From contig NZ_JADOEL010000004.1 in assembly GCF_015645465.1 (NCBI RefSeq), positions 1 to 64,000 on the forward strand: a DNA stretch of 64,000 bases, written 5' to 3'. The notes beneath the pieces are model-generated. The model worked only from the letters and a program-made list of their open reading frames with translations. It was not told where the DNA came from and did not search any database. A program made the position numbers and the translations under genes. Below, piece by piece: positions 25,309-33,774 of the stretch. Each line of letters begins with the position of its first letter. Within the stretch, counting starts at the first letter, position 1. The stretch is from Herminiimonas contaminans. Lineage in GTDB: Bacteria > Pseudomonadota > Gammaproteobacteria > Burkholderiales > Burkholderiaceae_D.

Positions 25309-25523
25309 GTTTTTACCAAAAAAATATAAGAGGAATTCGAGGAGCGCAACGGCGACTACCGGTGCGGATGCGGGCTATTTGTCGCCGCATCACGCTGTGG
25401 TTGCAAATCATGCTCAGGCATACAGGTAGCAGACAGTTAGTTCATTCCATAAAAATATGCGCCGGCATGGATAGTGCCGGCACTCGGTACTGACCTTGGT
25501 CAGGCTTTACTTAAGGGGTTATT
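25309..25523. other. Spacer between the two receptor genes with a hairpin
   Basis: The 215-base gap contains GCCGGCA (25461-25467) pairing with TGCCGGC (25475-25481) and no T run. It may stabilise the upstream message end or modulate read-through to the second receptor. TAAGGGG before the TTG at 25524 is the ribosome binding site of the next gene. Confidence 0.5.
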
Positions 25524-27674
25524 TTGAAACACGCACTTCCTCCATCCCGGATTACTTCGCGCCTGGTGGCTTCGGTCTTCCCACGCGGGCAACGTTCCAA
25601 ACTATTGCATGCCACCGTCCTGTTCTGGCTCGCCAGCGGCCTGGTGTATGCGCAAGAAGCAACGACGCAGGTTGAAGATACCGTCGTCATCAAAGGCAAG
25701 GCGCTGTCCACCACAGAGAAAGCCAAAGTGAAGCTGGAGAATGTGACCGGCAACGTCAGCGTGGTGAAAAACGCAGATGTGGAAAAAGGCCGCTCCTCTA
25801 CGCTGGAAGACGTGCTGGCTTTCGAGCCGGGCGTGTTCGCGCAAGCTACCGGCGGTAATGATGCGATCAAGATTTCGATACGCGGCTCCGGTATTGCGAC
25901 TGCTGCCGGTGTGTTCCGCGAAGGTACTTCATTCCTGTTTGACGGCCTGGCGCTGACCGGCTCCGGTGGTACACCTTATGAATTGCTGGAAATGTCGGGC
26001 ATCGATTACACCGAAGTGTTGCGCGGTGCGAATGCTTTCCAGTATGGCGCCTTGGCTTTGGGTGGTGCGCTGAATCTGGCGACGCATACCGGACGTACTT
26101 CGCCGGGCGTGTACGGACGATTTGAAGCAGGTAGTTTCGGCTGGCGCAAACAGCAGTTGAGCGTAGGCGGTGTAACGGAATCAGGAGATACCGATTACTA
26201 CGTCAGCGTGACCAATTCCGAACGCCGTGGCTATCAGAAATGGACCAACGTGGAATCCAAGGGCATCGTCGGTAACTTCGGTTTCCGCCTGACGCCGCAA
26301 TTGGAAACACGTCTCTACCTGCGTTACCGCGAGGAGTATCACCAAAATCCTGCACTGCTCACACTGGCCCAGCTAAAGGCAGATAGCAGCCAGACCACGG
26401 CAGCGACCGTGACTGGCCGCAATGACGGCACCAAGCCTGGTTCGACTTACGTCGGTAGCAAAACCACTTATACGATAGATGATGTATCAAAAATTGAATT
26501 CGGTCTCGCGTATCACGACTATCCGCAAATCCTGAATATCAATAGTGCGGCGACACCTAACTTCTGGACCTGGCGCGACATCAATGCTTCGTTGCGCTAT
26601 CTGCGTAGTGAGCAATTGTTTGGTTTGCAAAGCGATACCACCGTCAGTTTCACCCGTACGCAAGCGATCAACTCCAGCGTAAAAACATACAACGGCACTA
26701 CGCGCGCGCTGAAGAAGTACGCGACGTATGACGGCTCGTCCGATACGGTGCTGGCAGTCGGCAACGAGTTGCAACTGAATCCACGTACCTGGTTGTCCTC
26801 CGGTTTGTCGCTGGTGAATGTACGGCGTGATGTGCGTACGCTATACGGTGATATCCCGGTCAATAACGCAGCGACGACCTACAACCATCAGGACCTGGCG
26901 CCGCGCCTCGGCTTGCGCTATGAGCTGGCACCGAAAGTGGTGGCCTTTGCCAACGTCAGCCGCTCCATCGATCCGCCTGTGACCTGGGGCTTTACCGGTT
27001 CCGGCACCACTGCCACACAGATCGGAGTGAAGAATCTGACCGAGCAAAAAGCGAATACTGTTGAAATCGGTTTGCGCGGCAGCAATGACACCTTCAGCGG
27101 TAGCGTTGCGCTGTATCGCTCCGAAGTCCGCAATGAACTCCTGACCGCACAAATCCCGGGTGGCGGCCCGACCGATACCGAGAAGCGTAACGCTACGCCG
27201 ACCGTACACCAGGGTCTGGAAGCAGGTCTGGATGCGCGTCTGTGGAAAGGCAAGGGCGGTGACAACGTCGTCTTGCGCCAGGCCTATACCTATAACGACT
27301 TCCACTACAAGAAAGATCCGGTCTACGGTGCCAACGAATTGCCTGGCCTGCCTAAGCATGTCTACACGGCGGAACTGCAATATCAGCATCCGAGCGGTTT
27401 CTACGTCGGTGTGAATGCACGTTACTCGGCGAAAACCTGGCTGGACTATGCCAACTCGCTGGCAGCACCGAGCTACACCATCTTTGGTGCCAAGGTCGGC
27501 TATGAACAGCCGGGTGGCAAGTGGAGCCTGTTCCTCGATCTGCGCAACCTGACCGACAAGGCGTATGCCTCGGCGATCAGTCCGCAGTACAACTTGCGCG
27601 GTCTGGATAACACCGGTGCCGTGTATGTCGGTGATGGCTTCGGTGCATTTGCCGGTGCGTCTTACCGTTTTTAA
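25524..27674 (+). CDS. TonB-dependent outer-membrane receptor (second of tandem pair)
   Basis: The 716-residue receptor starts at TTG 25524 behind TAAGGGG. It has a signal sequence ending LVYA-QEATT, a TonB box EDTVVIKGK, a plug with KISIRGSG and GANAFQYGALALGGALNL, and a barrel ending in YRF. It is a clear paralog of the preceding receptor: FANVSRSIDPPVTW matches FGNVSRSVDPPVTW and VHQGLEAGLDARLWKG matches IHQGIEAALTSKLWKN at the same relative places. Divergence is spread through the extracellular loop regions, so the two may prefer different but related ligands. It sits 37 bases before the binding-protein gene. Confidence 0.92.
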   Translation: MKHALPPSRITSRLVASVFPRGQRSKLLHATVLFWLASGLVYAQEATTQVEDTVVIKGKALSTTEKAKVKLENVTGNVSVVKNADVEKGRSSTLEDVLAFEPGVFAQATGGNDAIKISIRGSGIATAAGVFREGTSFLFDGLALTGSGGTPYELLEMSGIDYTEVLRGANAFQYGALALGGALNLATHTGRTSPGVYGRFEAGSFGWRKQQLSVGGVTESGDTDYYVSVTNSERRGYQKWTNVESKGIVGNFGFRLTPQLETRLYLRYREEYHQNPALLTLAQLKADSSQTTAATVTGRNDGTKPGSTYVGSKTTYTIDDVSKIEFGLAYHDYPQILNINSAATPNFWTWRDINASLRYLRSEQLFGLQSDTTVSFTRTQAINSSVKTYNGTTRALKKYATYDGSSDTVLAVGNELQLNPRTWLSSGLSLVNVRRDVRTLYGDIPVNNAATTYNHQDLAPRLGLRYELAPKVVAFANVSRSIDPPVTWGFTGSGTTATQIGVKNLTEQKANTVEIGLRGSNDTFSGSVALYRSEVRNELLTAQIPGGGPTDTEKRNATPTVHQGLEAGLDARLWKGKGGDNVVLRQAYTYNDFHYKKDPVYGANELPGLPKHVYTAELQYQHPSGFYVGVNARYSAKTWLDYANSLAAPSYTIFGAKVGYEQPGGKWSLFLDLRNLTDKAYASAISPQYNLRGLDNTGAVYVGDGFGAFAGASYRF

Positions 27675-27711
27675 TTGATCTTTACATGTAATAAATGAAG
27701 GGCTGGTGAAT

Positions 27712-29469
27712 ATGATACGGATAGACAAAGGCGTTGAACTACGATCTTTGCTGAACACGCTTTTACGTATCAGCTTGTTGGCAGGCGCTTGCATCCTGGG
27801 CGCCTGCTCTTCAGGTGATAGTGAGAAAACTGCAAGTCAGGGCGCAGGAGATGTGACCGGCAGTGCGATCCTGCGTGACGGGCAACTGAGTTATGCAGCG
27901 ACTGACTATTACCAGCAGAGTGCAGGGAAACCGGGCGGCACCTTGCGTGCGACGGTGGCCCTCGACACCTCAACCTTCGACGTCCACGCCATCTCGCACG
28001 GCAACGTGCAGTGGCTGGGACGCATACTGTATGACGGGCTGGTGTATCAGGATGAACAAGGGAACATCTCACCATGGCTGGCCAAGTCATGGGACATTTC
28101 ACCGGATGGAAAAACCTATACCTTCCATTTGCGCGATGACGTGACCTTCAGCGATGGCGTGCGTTTCAATGCGGAAGCGGTACTGGTGAATCTCGAACAT
28201 ATGCGGGATCCGAAAACCAAGTCACCGCTGGCAGCAGCGTATATCCGTCCGTATCAGCGTGGTCGCATCGTTGATGAATACACGTTTGAAGCCACACTGA
28301 GTGAGCCATACTCGCCTTTCCTCGATGTGCTGGCACAATCCTGGCTGGGCATGATTTCGCCGAAGCAGATTAAGGAAAACCCAAAGTCGATCGCAGAACA
28401 TCCGATCGGCTCAGGCCCTTTCGTACTGGAAAGCTATGTCCGGGCGCAAGGTGCAAACTTCGTCAAGCGCGCGGACTACAACTGGGCGCCGCCGGTAGTC
28501 AGGCATCAGGGGCCGGCTTATCTGGATCGCATAGAGCTGAGCTTTGTGCCGGAAGCGATGATCCGTTACTCGTCGCTACAAAGCGGCCAATCCGATTTCA
28601 CACTGGATGCACCTGCGCAAAATGCCAAGGCAATACGTGCCGATCCGAATCTGCGCTTTCATAGTCGGGTACGCAAAGGCAATCCTTTCCGCAGCCTGAC
28701 ACTGAATGTAGAAAAAGCACCATTCAACGATGTGCAGGTGCGCAAGGCATTGGCACTGGCCATAGACCGCGAAGGCGTAGCCTGGATCACCGGCTTCGGT
28801 GAATACGCGCCCAAGGGTGATTTCCTCGCGGCGAATTCGCGTTACTACGATCCGTCGTTCAAGGATGCCCTCGCTTACAACGTGGCCGAATCGAATCGCT
28901 TGTTCGATCAGGCTGGCTGGACAGCGCGGGATGACAAAGGTTATCGCGTCAAGGATGGTCAACGCCTGTCAGCTACTTTGCTGATCACCGAGAATCCGGC
29001 TTTCCCGAATAGCGTGGCAGTGGCGATCCAGTCCGATGCCCGCAAGGTCGGGTTTGAATTGAATATCGATGTGGTGCCGACCGCGGTAGCGACCGACAAG
29101 CGCTATGCCGGTGATTACCAGGCACTGGGTGGCGGCTACTGGCATACGAATACACCGGATGGTTTGTACATCCTGTATCACAGCAACTCGATCGCCAGCG
29201 AAAAGCTGATCGGACAAAACAGCTCGCGCCTGCGTGATCCTGAATTGGACGATGCGCTGGACCGTGCGCGCAGATCCAGCGATCCGGTTGAGCTGAAAGC
29301 ACTGTACAGCCAGGCACAACGGCGCCTGACCGAGCTGGTGCCAGCGGTGCCGTCGTACGAAAGCATCCATATGATTGCCTATCGCAGCAATGTGAAAGGC
29401 GTGATTTTCGATACTTCGCATAACACGCCGCTCTTCATCGGCGTCTGGCTCGACAAGGAGGGATCATGA
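27712..29469 (+). CDS. ABC importer substrate-binding lipoprotein, family 5 (DppA/OppA-like)
   Basis: The roughly 585-residue protein captures the substrate for the Dpp/Opp-type importer of this operon. It has a lipoprotein signal with lipobox LGAC (C32 from this start), then the SBP_bac_5 fold: GGTLRATVALDTSTFDVH, LAKSWDISPDGKTYTFHLRDDV and KALALAIDREGV. Anchoring to the inner membrane is expected. ATG 27712 is preferred over GTG 27706 because GAAGGG at 27697-27702 is better spaced. The stop overlaps the next permease start (ATGA). Its ligand decides the pathway and cannot be read from sequence. Confidence 0.9.
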   Translation: MIRIDKGVELRSLLNTLLRISLLAGACILGACSSGDSEKTASQGAGDVTGSAILRDGQLSYAATDYYQQSAGKPGGTLRATVALDTSTFDVHAISHGNVQWLGRILYDGLVYQDEQGNISPWLAKSWDISPDGKTYTFHLRDDVTFSDGVRFNAEAVLVNLEHMRDPKTKSPLAAAYIRPYQRGRIVDEYTFEATLSEPYSPFLDVLAQSWLGMISPKQIKENPKSIAEHPIGSGPFVLESYVRAQGANFVKRADYNWAPPVVRHQGPAYLDRIELSFVPEAMIRYSSLQSGQSDFTLDAPAQNAKAIRADPNLRFHSRVRKGNPFRSLTLNVEKAPFNDVQVRKALALAIDREGVAWITGFGEYAPKGDFLAANSRYYDPSFKDALAYNVAESNRLFDQAGWTARDDKGYRVKDGQRLSATLLITENPAFPNSVAVAIQSDARKVGFELNIDVVPTAVATDKRYAGDYQALGGGYWHTNTPDGLYILYHSNSIASEKLIGQNSSRLRDPELDDALDRARRSSDPVELKALYSQAQRRLTELVPAVPSYESIHMIAYRSNVKGVIFDTSHNTPLFIGVWLDKEGS

Positions 29470-30398
29470 TTTCTCTCAAGCGCATCCTGTGGCGTTTGCT
29501 GGCTGGCCTCGGCGTACTGTGGGGCGCAGCGACACTCACCTTTATTGCGATCAATATCACCGCGGGTGATACCGCGCTGGCGATCGTCGGCGGGCCGGAT
29601 GCGATGCCGACTGCTGAAGTGCTGGCGCAAGTGCGACGTGAGTACGGACTCGATGATCCTTTGCTGACGCAGTACGGCAACTACATCGCCCGACTTGCCA
29701 AAGGTGATCTCGGTGAATCCTATCGTCTGCGCATACCGGTACTGAAGGCGGTGACCCAGCAACTGGGCGCGACTGTGCAACTGGCCTTGAGTGCCGGGGT
29801 CTTGTCCATCGTCTTGTCAGTACTGATCGCATTGCTGACGGCACGGCGTGCACCGTGGATACGGTCGCTGGTCTCCGGCGTGGAATTGACGGTTACGTCC
29901 GCACCATCGTTTGTGATCGGCATCCTCTTATTGCTGCTGTTTTCGTTTTACTTCCACTGGTTCCCGCCATCCGGTTCGCAAGGCTGGCGTGCGCTGGTAT
30001 TGCCAACGATTGCTTTGGCATTGCCTGTAGTTGGCGTGTTGACGCAAGTCTTGCGGCAAGAACTGGAGGACGTGTTGGAGCAGCCTTTCATCCTGACTGC
30101 GCGGGCTCGTGGCATGTCGGATGCAGGTGTGCGCCTGCGCCATGCCTTGCGTCACGCACTGGTTCCGCTGGTGACCTTGTCCGGCTTTGTTTTTGCCAGC
30201 CTGCTCGGCGGCGCCGTCGTGGTTGAGTTGCTGTTCGCACGACAAGGCGTAGGGCGTCTGATGCTGGACGCTGCCAGCAGCAAGGACGTACCCATCGTGC
30301 TTGGTATCACCTTGTTGGCGGCTTTCATCTACGTGATCGTCAACATCGTGGTCGACATCCTGTACAGCCTGATCGATCCACGCGTACGCGCTACATAA
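29466..30398 (+). CDS. Dpp/Opp-type ABC importer permease (DppB-like)
   Basis: The 310-residue protein is the DppB/OppB half of the importer. It starts with the usual MISLKRILWRLLAGLGVLWG helix, contains REYGLDDPLLTQYGNY typical of this half, and has the EAA loop ILTARARGMSDAGVRLRHAL. Its partner permease and fused ATPase lie at 20533-23180, on the far side of the two receptor genes. The insertion of receptors in the middle of an importer operon is unusual. It overlaps the binding-protein gene by four bases, and the next gene begins 62 bases on. Confidence 0.9.
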   Translation: MISLKRILWRLLAGLGVLWGAATLTFIAINITAGDTALAIVGGPDAMPTAEVLAQVRREYGLDDPLLTQYGNYIARLAKGDLGESYRLRIPVLKAVTQQLGATVQLALSAGVLSIVLSVLIALLTARRAPWIRSLVSGVELTVTSAPSFVIGILLLLLFSFYFHWFPPSGSQGWRALVLPTIALALPVVGVLTQVLRQELEDVLEQPFILTARARGMSDAGVRLRHALRHALVPLVTLSGFVFASLLGGAVVVELLFARQGVGRLMLDAASSKDVPIVLGITLLAAFIYVIVNIVVDILYSLIDPRVRAT

Positions 30399-30460
30399 AT
30401 AAATTGATTTGATTGCCGTGTGCGAGCACCGGCCCACCATTTTTAAAAGAAGCAAACATC

Positions 30461-31750
30461 ATGACTAATACCGCTACCGCCACTATCCATCATCTGGAAA
30501 CCAAAGCTGCTGCCAGTCCGACTTACGAAGAGCTCGCTGCTCGCTTCCGTCCTATCTTTGCACGTATCGCGGAAGATGCAGTACGCCGCGAACAGGAGCG
30601 TGAGCTGCCGTATGAGGCAGTGCGCTGGTTGCGTGACGCAGGCTTTGGACGCGTTCGCATTCCGCTCAAATACGGCGGCTTCGGCGCGACGATCTCGCAA
30701 TTCTTTCGTTTGCTGGTGGAGCTGGCAGAAGCGGATTCCAATGTGTCGCATTTATTGCGTGGACACTTCGCCTTCCTCGAAAGCCGCATCAACCACACCG
30801 ACGAATCGGTACGTGAATTCTGGTTCCCGAAAATCGTTGAAGGTGCACTCATCGGTTACGCAATGGCGGAGCTGACCGAAGTAACTGGCACCAGTGCCAC
30901 CATCAAGCAGGAAGATGGCAAGTGGTTCCTGAACGGTAAGAAGTATTACAGCACCGGCACCATCTATGCGGACTGGATAGTTGCATCGGTGGTGGATGGC
31001 GAAGAACGCGTAAGCGTGTCGCTGCCAGCGACAGCGCCAGGTGTGACACGCATCGATGACTGGGATGGTTTCGGTCAGCGCATGACGGGTAGCGGCACGA
31101 CTATTTTTGAACAGGTCGAAATTCTGCCTGAACATATCAATCGCCGTTTAACCGGCAAGGATAGCTATGCGCAGTCTTATCAAAAGGCTTTCCTGCAATT
31201 AATTTTGCTGGCATCGATCGCCGGTGTAGGTCGTGCGGTCAAGCGTGATGCCATCGCTTTCGTACAACGCAAGACACGTGCATTCGGTGTGCTGGGTGCG
31301 TCCAGCCCGCGTGAAGATCCTTTGGTGCAACGGGTGGTGGGTCGTCTCGCGAGCTTGTCGTTTGCGGCCGATACGATAGTTGAAGGGATCGCACGTACGC
31401 TGGATGAAGTGCATCTGGCGCGGCTGGCGGATACTGCCGATGAAGCATTGTATGTCGATACCGAGATCAAGGCCTTCCAGGCGCAGCAAGTTGTCATCGA
31501 CCTGGTGCTGCAAGCCAGTACTTTGCTGTTTGAAGTTGGTGGTGCATCGGCTACTAGTGAAACACGTCGTCTCGACCGTCACTGGCGTAATGCGCGTACC
31601 GCGGCTTCGCATAATCCGGCGATCTTCCGCGAACGTGCGATCGGTGACTACTACCTGAATGGTACGGTGCCGGATGCGGCCTGGATAGCAGCGGAAAAGG
31701 AACAGCAAGAGGCGCGGGAGAAAGCGGAAGCCGCCAAGGTGGAGCAGTGA
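30461..31750 (+). CDS. SfnB/DszC-like flavin-dependent oxidoreductase, acyl-CoA dehydrogenase fold (second copy)
   Basis: The 429-residue enzyme matches the first copy in the flavin region (KYYSTGTIYADWI versus KYYATGSLYADWI), in DDWDGFGQRMTGSGTT, and in the C-terminal LDRHWRNARTAASHN. It is therefore assigned to the sulfur-acquisition SfnB/DszC branch. It would oxidise the imported compound or a product of the LLM enzyme at 19066 using reduced flavin. The frame is open from 30413, but the ATG at 30461 is taken because the conserved family pattern begins after it; AAAAGAAG lies upstream. The next gene begins within its stop codon. Confidence 0.87.
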   Translation: MTNTATATIHHLETKAAASPTYEELAARFRPIFARIAEDAVRREQERELPYEAVRWLRDAGFGRVRIPLKYGGFGATISQFFRLLVELAEADSNVSHLLRGHFAFLESRINHTDESVREFWFPKIVEGALIGYAMAELTEVTGTSATIKQEDGKWFLNGKKYYSTGTIYADWIVASVVDGEERVSVSLPATAPGVTRIDDWDGFGQRMTGSGTTIFEQVEILPEHINRRLTGKDSYAQSYQKAFLQLILLASIAGVGRAVKRDAIAFVQRKTRAFGVLGASSPREDPLVQRVVGRLASLSFAADTIVEGIARTLDEVHLARLADTADEALYVDTEIKAFQAQQVVIDLVLQASTLLFEVGGASATSETRRLDRHWRNARTAASHNPAIFRERAIGDYYLNGTVPDAAWIAAEKEQQEAREKAEAAKVEQ

Positions 31751-32250
31751 TACGCAAGGCGACGGTAGCAGACGCGGAAGCGATAGCGACCATCCATGTA
31801 CGCACATGGCAAACCGCGTATGCCGAAATTTTCCCCGCCGAGTTTCTCGCCAATCTATCGGTGGAGCGACGGGTCGCTGCATGGCGCGAACAGCTGGCCA
31901 ATAATCCCGGCCTTACCTTCTTCGCCGAAGAAAGTGGATTGGTAACCGGCTGGGTCTCGGGTGGACTGAGCATAGATGCCGATGCTGTCGGTGCATCCGA
32001 GGTACAGGCGATCTATGTCTTGCCCGAGTATTGGGATAAGGGTGTGGGCGGGGAGCTGATGCAGGCGATAGAGCAGGCCTTGCCACCGTCACCCAGCACG
32101 ATCTTGTGGGTGCTGCGCGATAACCAGCGCGCGCTGCGTTTTTATGAAAAGCTCGGCTATAAAGCGGATGGTGCGGAAGAAGAACTGGAACGCGGTGGCG
32201 TCAAACGCTGGAAGATACGTTTGCGTAAAAAGCTGGCGCTTGCGGCTTAA
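31747..32250 (+). CDS. GNAT-family N-acetyltransferase
   Basis: The 167-residue protein is a single GNAT domain that would transfer an acetyl group from acetyl-CoA to an amine. The acetyl-CoA loop is VLPEYWDKGVGGELM (the Q/RxxGxG/A position reads KGVGGE), and the conserved C-terminal NQRALRFYEKLGYK is present. The N-terminal HVRTWQTAYAEIFP is typical of a common bacterial subgroup. It starts at GTG overlapping the stop of the SfnB-like gene (GTGA), so it is the last gene of the organosulfur operon. It might acetylate an amino-bearing substrate or product. The acceptor is unknown. Confidence 0.88.
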   Translation: MIRKATVADAEAIATIHVRTWQTAYAEIFPAEFLANLSVERRVAAWREQLANNPGLTFFAEESGLVTGWVSGGLSIDADAVGASEVQAIYVLPEYWDKGVGGELMQAIEQALPPSPSTILWVLRDNQRALRFYEKLGYKADGAEEELERGGVKRWKIRLRKKLALAA

Positions 32251-32253
32251 GAA

Positions 32254-33756
32254 CTAGTCTTTACTTTCCCATGCCTGCGCACGTTCGACTGCTCTATGCC
32301 AGGTGTGCAGCCTGTGTTCACGTTCGTCAGCGGACATGCCGGGTTCGAAGCGCTTATCCATTTTCCATTGTGCAGTGATTTCTTGCTGTGAACTCCAGTA
32401 TCCGACTGCCAGCCCGGCGAGGTAGGCCGCACCCAGTGCGGTAGTCTCCGTCACGACAGGGCGCACGACCGGCACATTCAAAATGTCGGCTTGGAATTGC
32501 ATCAGCAAATCATTACGCGATGCACCGCCATCGACACGCAATTCCTGTAGCGCCAGTTGCGCATCTTTTTGCATCGCATCCAGCAAGTCCACGTTTTGGT
32601 AGGCGATGCTTTCCAGCGCCGCGCGCGCGATGTGTGCCTTGTTGCTGCCGCGTGTCATGCCGAGTATGGTGCCGCGTGCATAGGAATCCCAGTAGGGTGC
32701 ACCAAGTCCGCTGAAGGCCGGAACGAATACCACGCCGCCGTTATCCGGCACGCTGGTCGCTAACGCTTCGACATCAGCCGAGCGATGGATGATGCCGAGT
32801 TCATCACGCAACCACTGCACGATGGCGCCACCCATGAAGACACTGCCTTCCAGCATATAGCTGGTGTGGCGTGCGCCTTCTGCTTCCAGTGCCCAGCCTA
32901 TGGTGGTGAGCAAATTGTTTTGTGAACGTATCGCTTGCGCACCGGTATTGAGCAACATGAAGCAACCGGTACCGTAAGTGTTCTTCGCCATGCCGGGTTG
33001 GTGGCAGGCCTGGCCGAAGGTTGCCGCGTGCTGATCTCCGGCGATACCAGCGATGGCAATCGGTGCGCCGAATAACTCAGCATGGGTATGGCCGACCACA
33101 CCGCTGCTGGTGACAACTTCCGGCAGCAGGGACGGAGGGATGCCGAGGATGGTCAGCAACTCTTCATCCCATGCTTGCGTGTGGATGTTGAACATTAACG
33201 TGCGCGAAGCATTGCTGCTATCGGTCAGATGCGCGCCGGATAATTTGTAGATCAGCCAGCTGTCTATCGTGCCGAAAGCCAGTTCACCGCGTTCTGCTTT
33301 TGCGCGTGCACCGGGGATGTTATCCAGCAGCCATTTCACTTTGGTGCCAGAGAAGTAAGAGTCCAGTATCAGCCCGGTCTTGTGCTGGAACAGCTCCGTT
33401 TTGCCATCGGCGCGTAGCTGGTCGCAATACGCTGCGGTACGCCGGTCCTGCCAGACGATGGCATTTGCAATCGGTATGCCGGTTTTACGATCCCAGATGA
33501 CGGTAGTCTCACGCTGATTGGTAATGCCGAGCGCGGCAATGTCGGCTGCCTTGAGGTCGTGCTCTTTTAATACCTGCTGTGCCACTGCCAGCTGGCTGTT
33601 CCAGATCGCCGTCGCATCATGTTCCACCCAGCCCGGCTCCGGGAAAATCTGCGGATATTCCTGCTGCGCCAGGCCGTGTATATGACCTTCGTGATTGAAC
33701 AGGATGGCACGCGAACTGGTAGTGCCTTGATCGATAGCGAGTATGAATTTGCTCAT
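32254..33756 (-). CDS. glpK: Glycerol kinase
   Basis: GlpK phosphorylates glycerol to sn-glycerol 3-phosphate with ATP. The 500-residue FGGY kinase has the usual full length and strong GlpK identity: [14 protein letters not shown] at the N-terminus, [41 protein letters not shown] and [19 protein letters not shown]. It ends 4 bases from the convergent GNAT gene. The SMP-30-like lactonase gene lies 18 bases upstream on the same strand. Neither glpF nor glpD is nearby, so this is not a standard glp operon. Confidence 0.95.
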   Translation of the reverse strand: MSKFILAIDQGTTSSRAILFNHEGHIHGLAQQEYPQIFPEPGWVEHDATAIWNSQLAVAQQVLKEHDLKAADIAALGITNQRETTVIWDRKTGIPIANAIVWQDRRTAAYCDQLRADGKTELFQHKTGLILDSYFSGTKVKWLLDNIPGARAKAERGELAFGTIDSWLIYKLSGAHLTDSSNASRTLMFNIHTQAWDEELLTILGIPPSLLPEVVTSSGVVGHTHAELFGAPIAIAGIAGDQHAATFGQACHQPGMAKNTYGTGCFMLLNTGAQAIRSQNNLLTTIGWALEAEGARHTSYMLEGSVFMGGAIVQWLRDELGIIHRSADVEALATSVPDNGGVVFVPAFSGLGAPYWDSYARGTILGMTRGSNKAHIARAALESIAYQNVDLLDAMQKDAQLALQELRVDGGASRNDLLMQFQADILNVPVVRPVVTETTALGAAYLAGLAVGYWSSQQEITAQWKMDKRFEPGMSADEREHRLHTWHRAVERAQAWESKD

Positions 33757-33774
33757 CGTAAGCGTTATGCAGGT

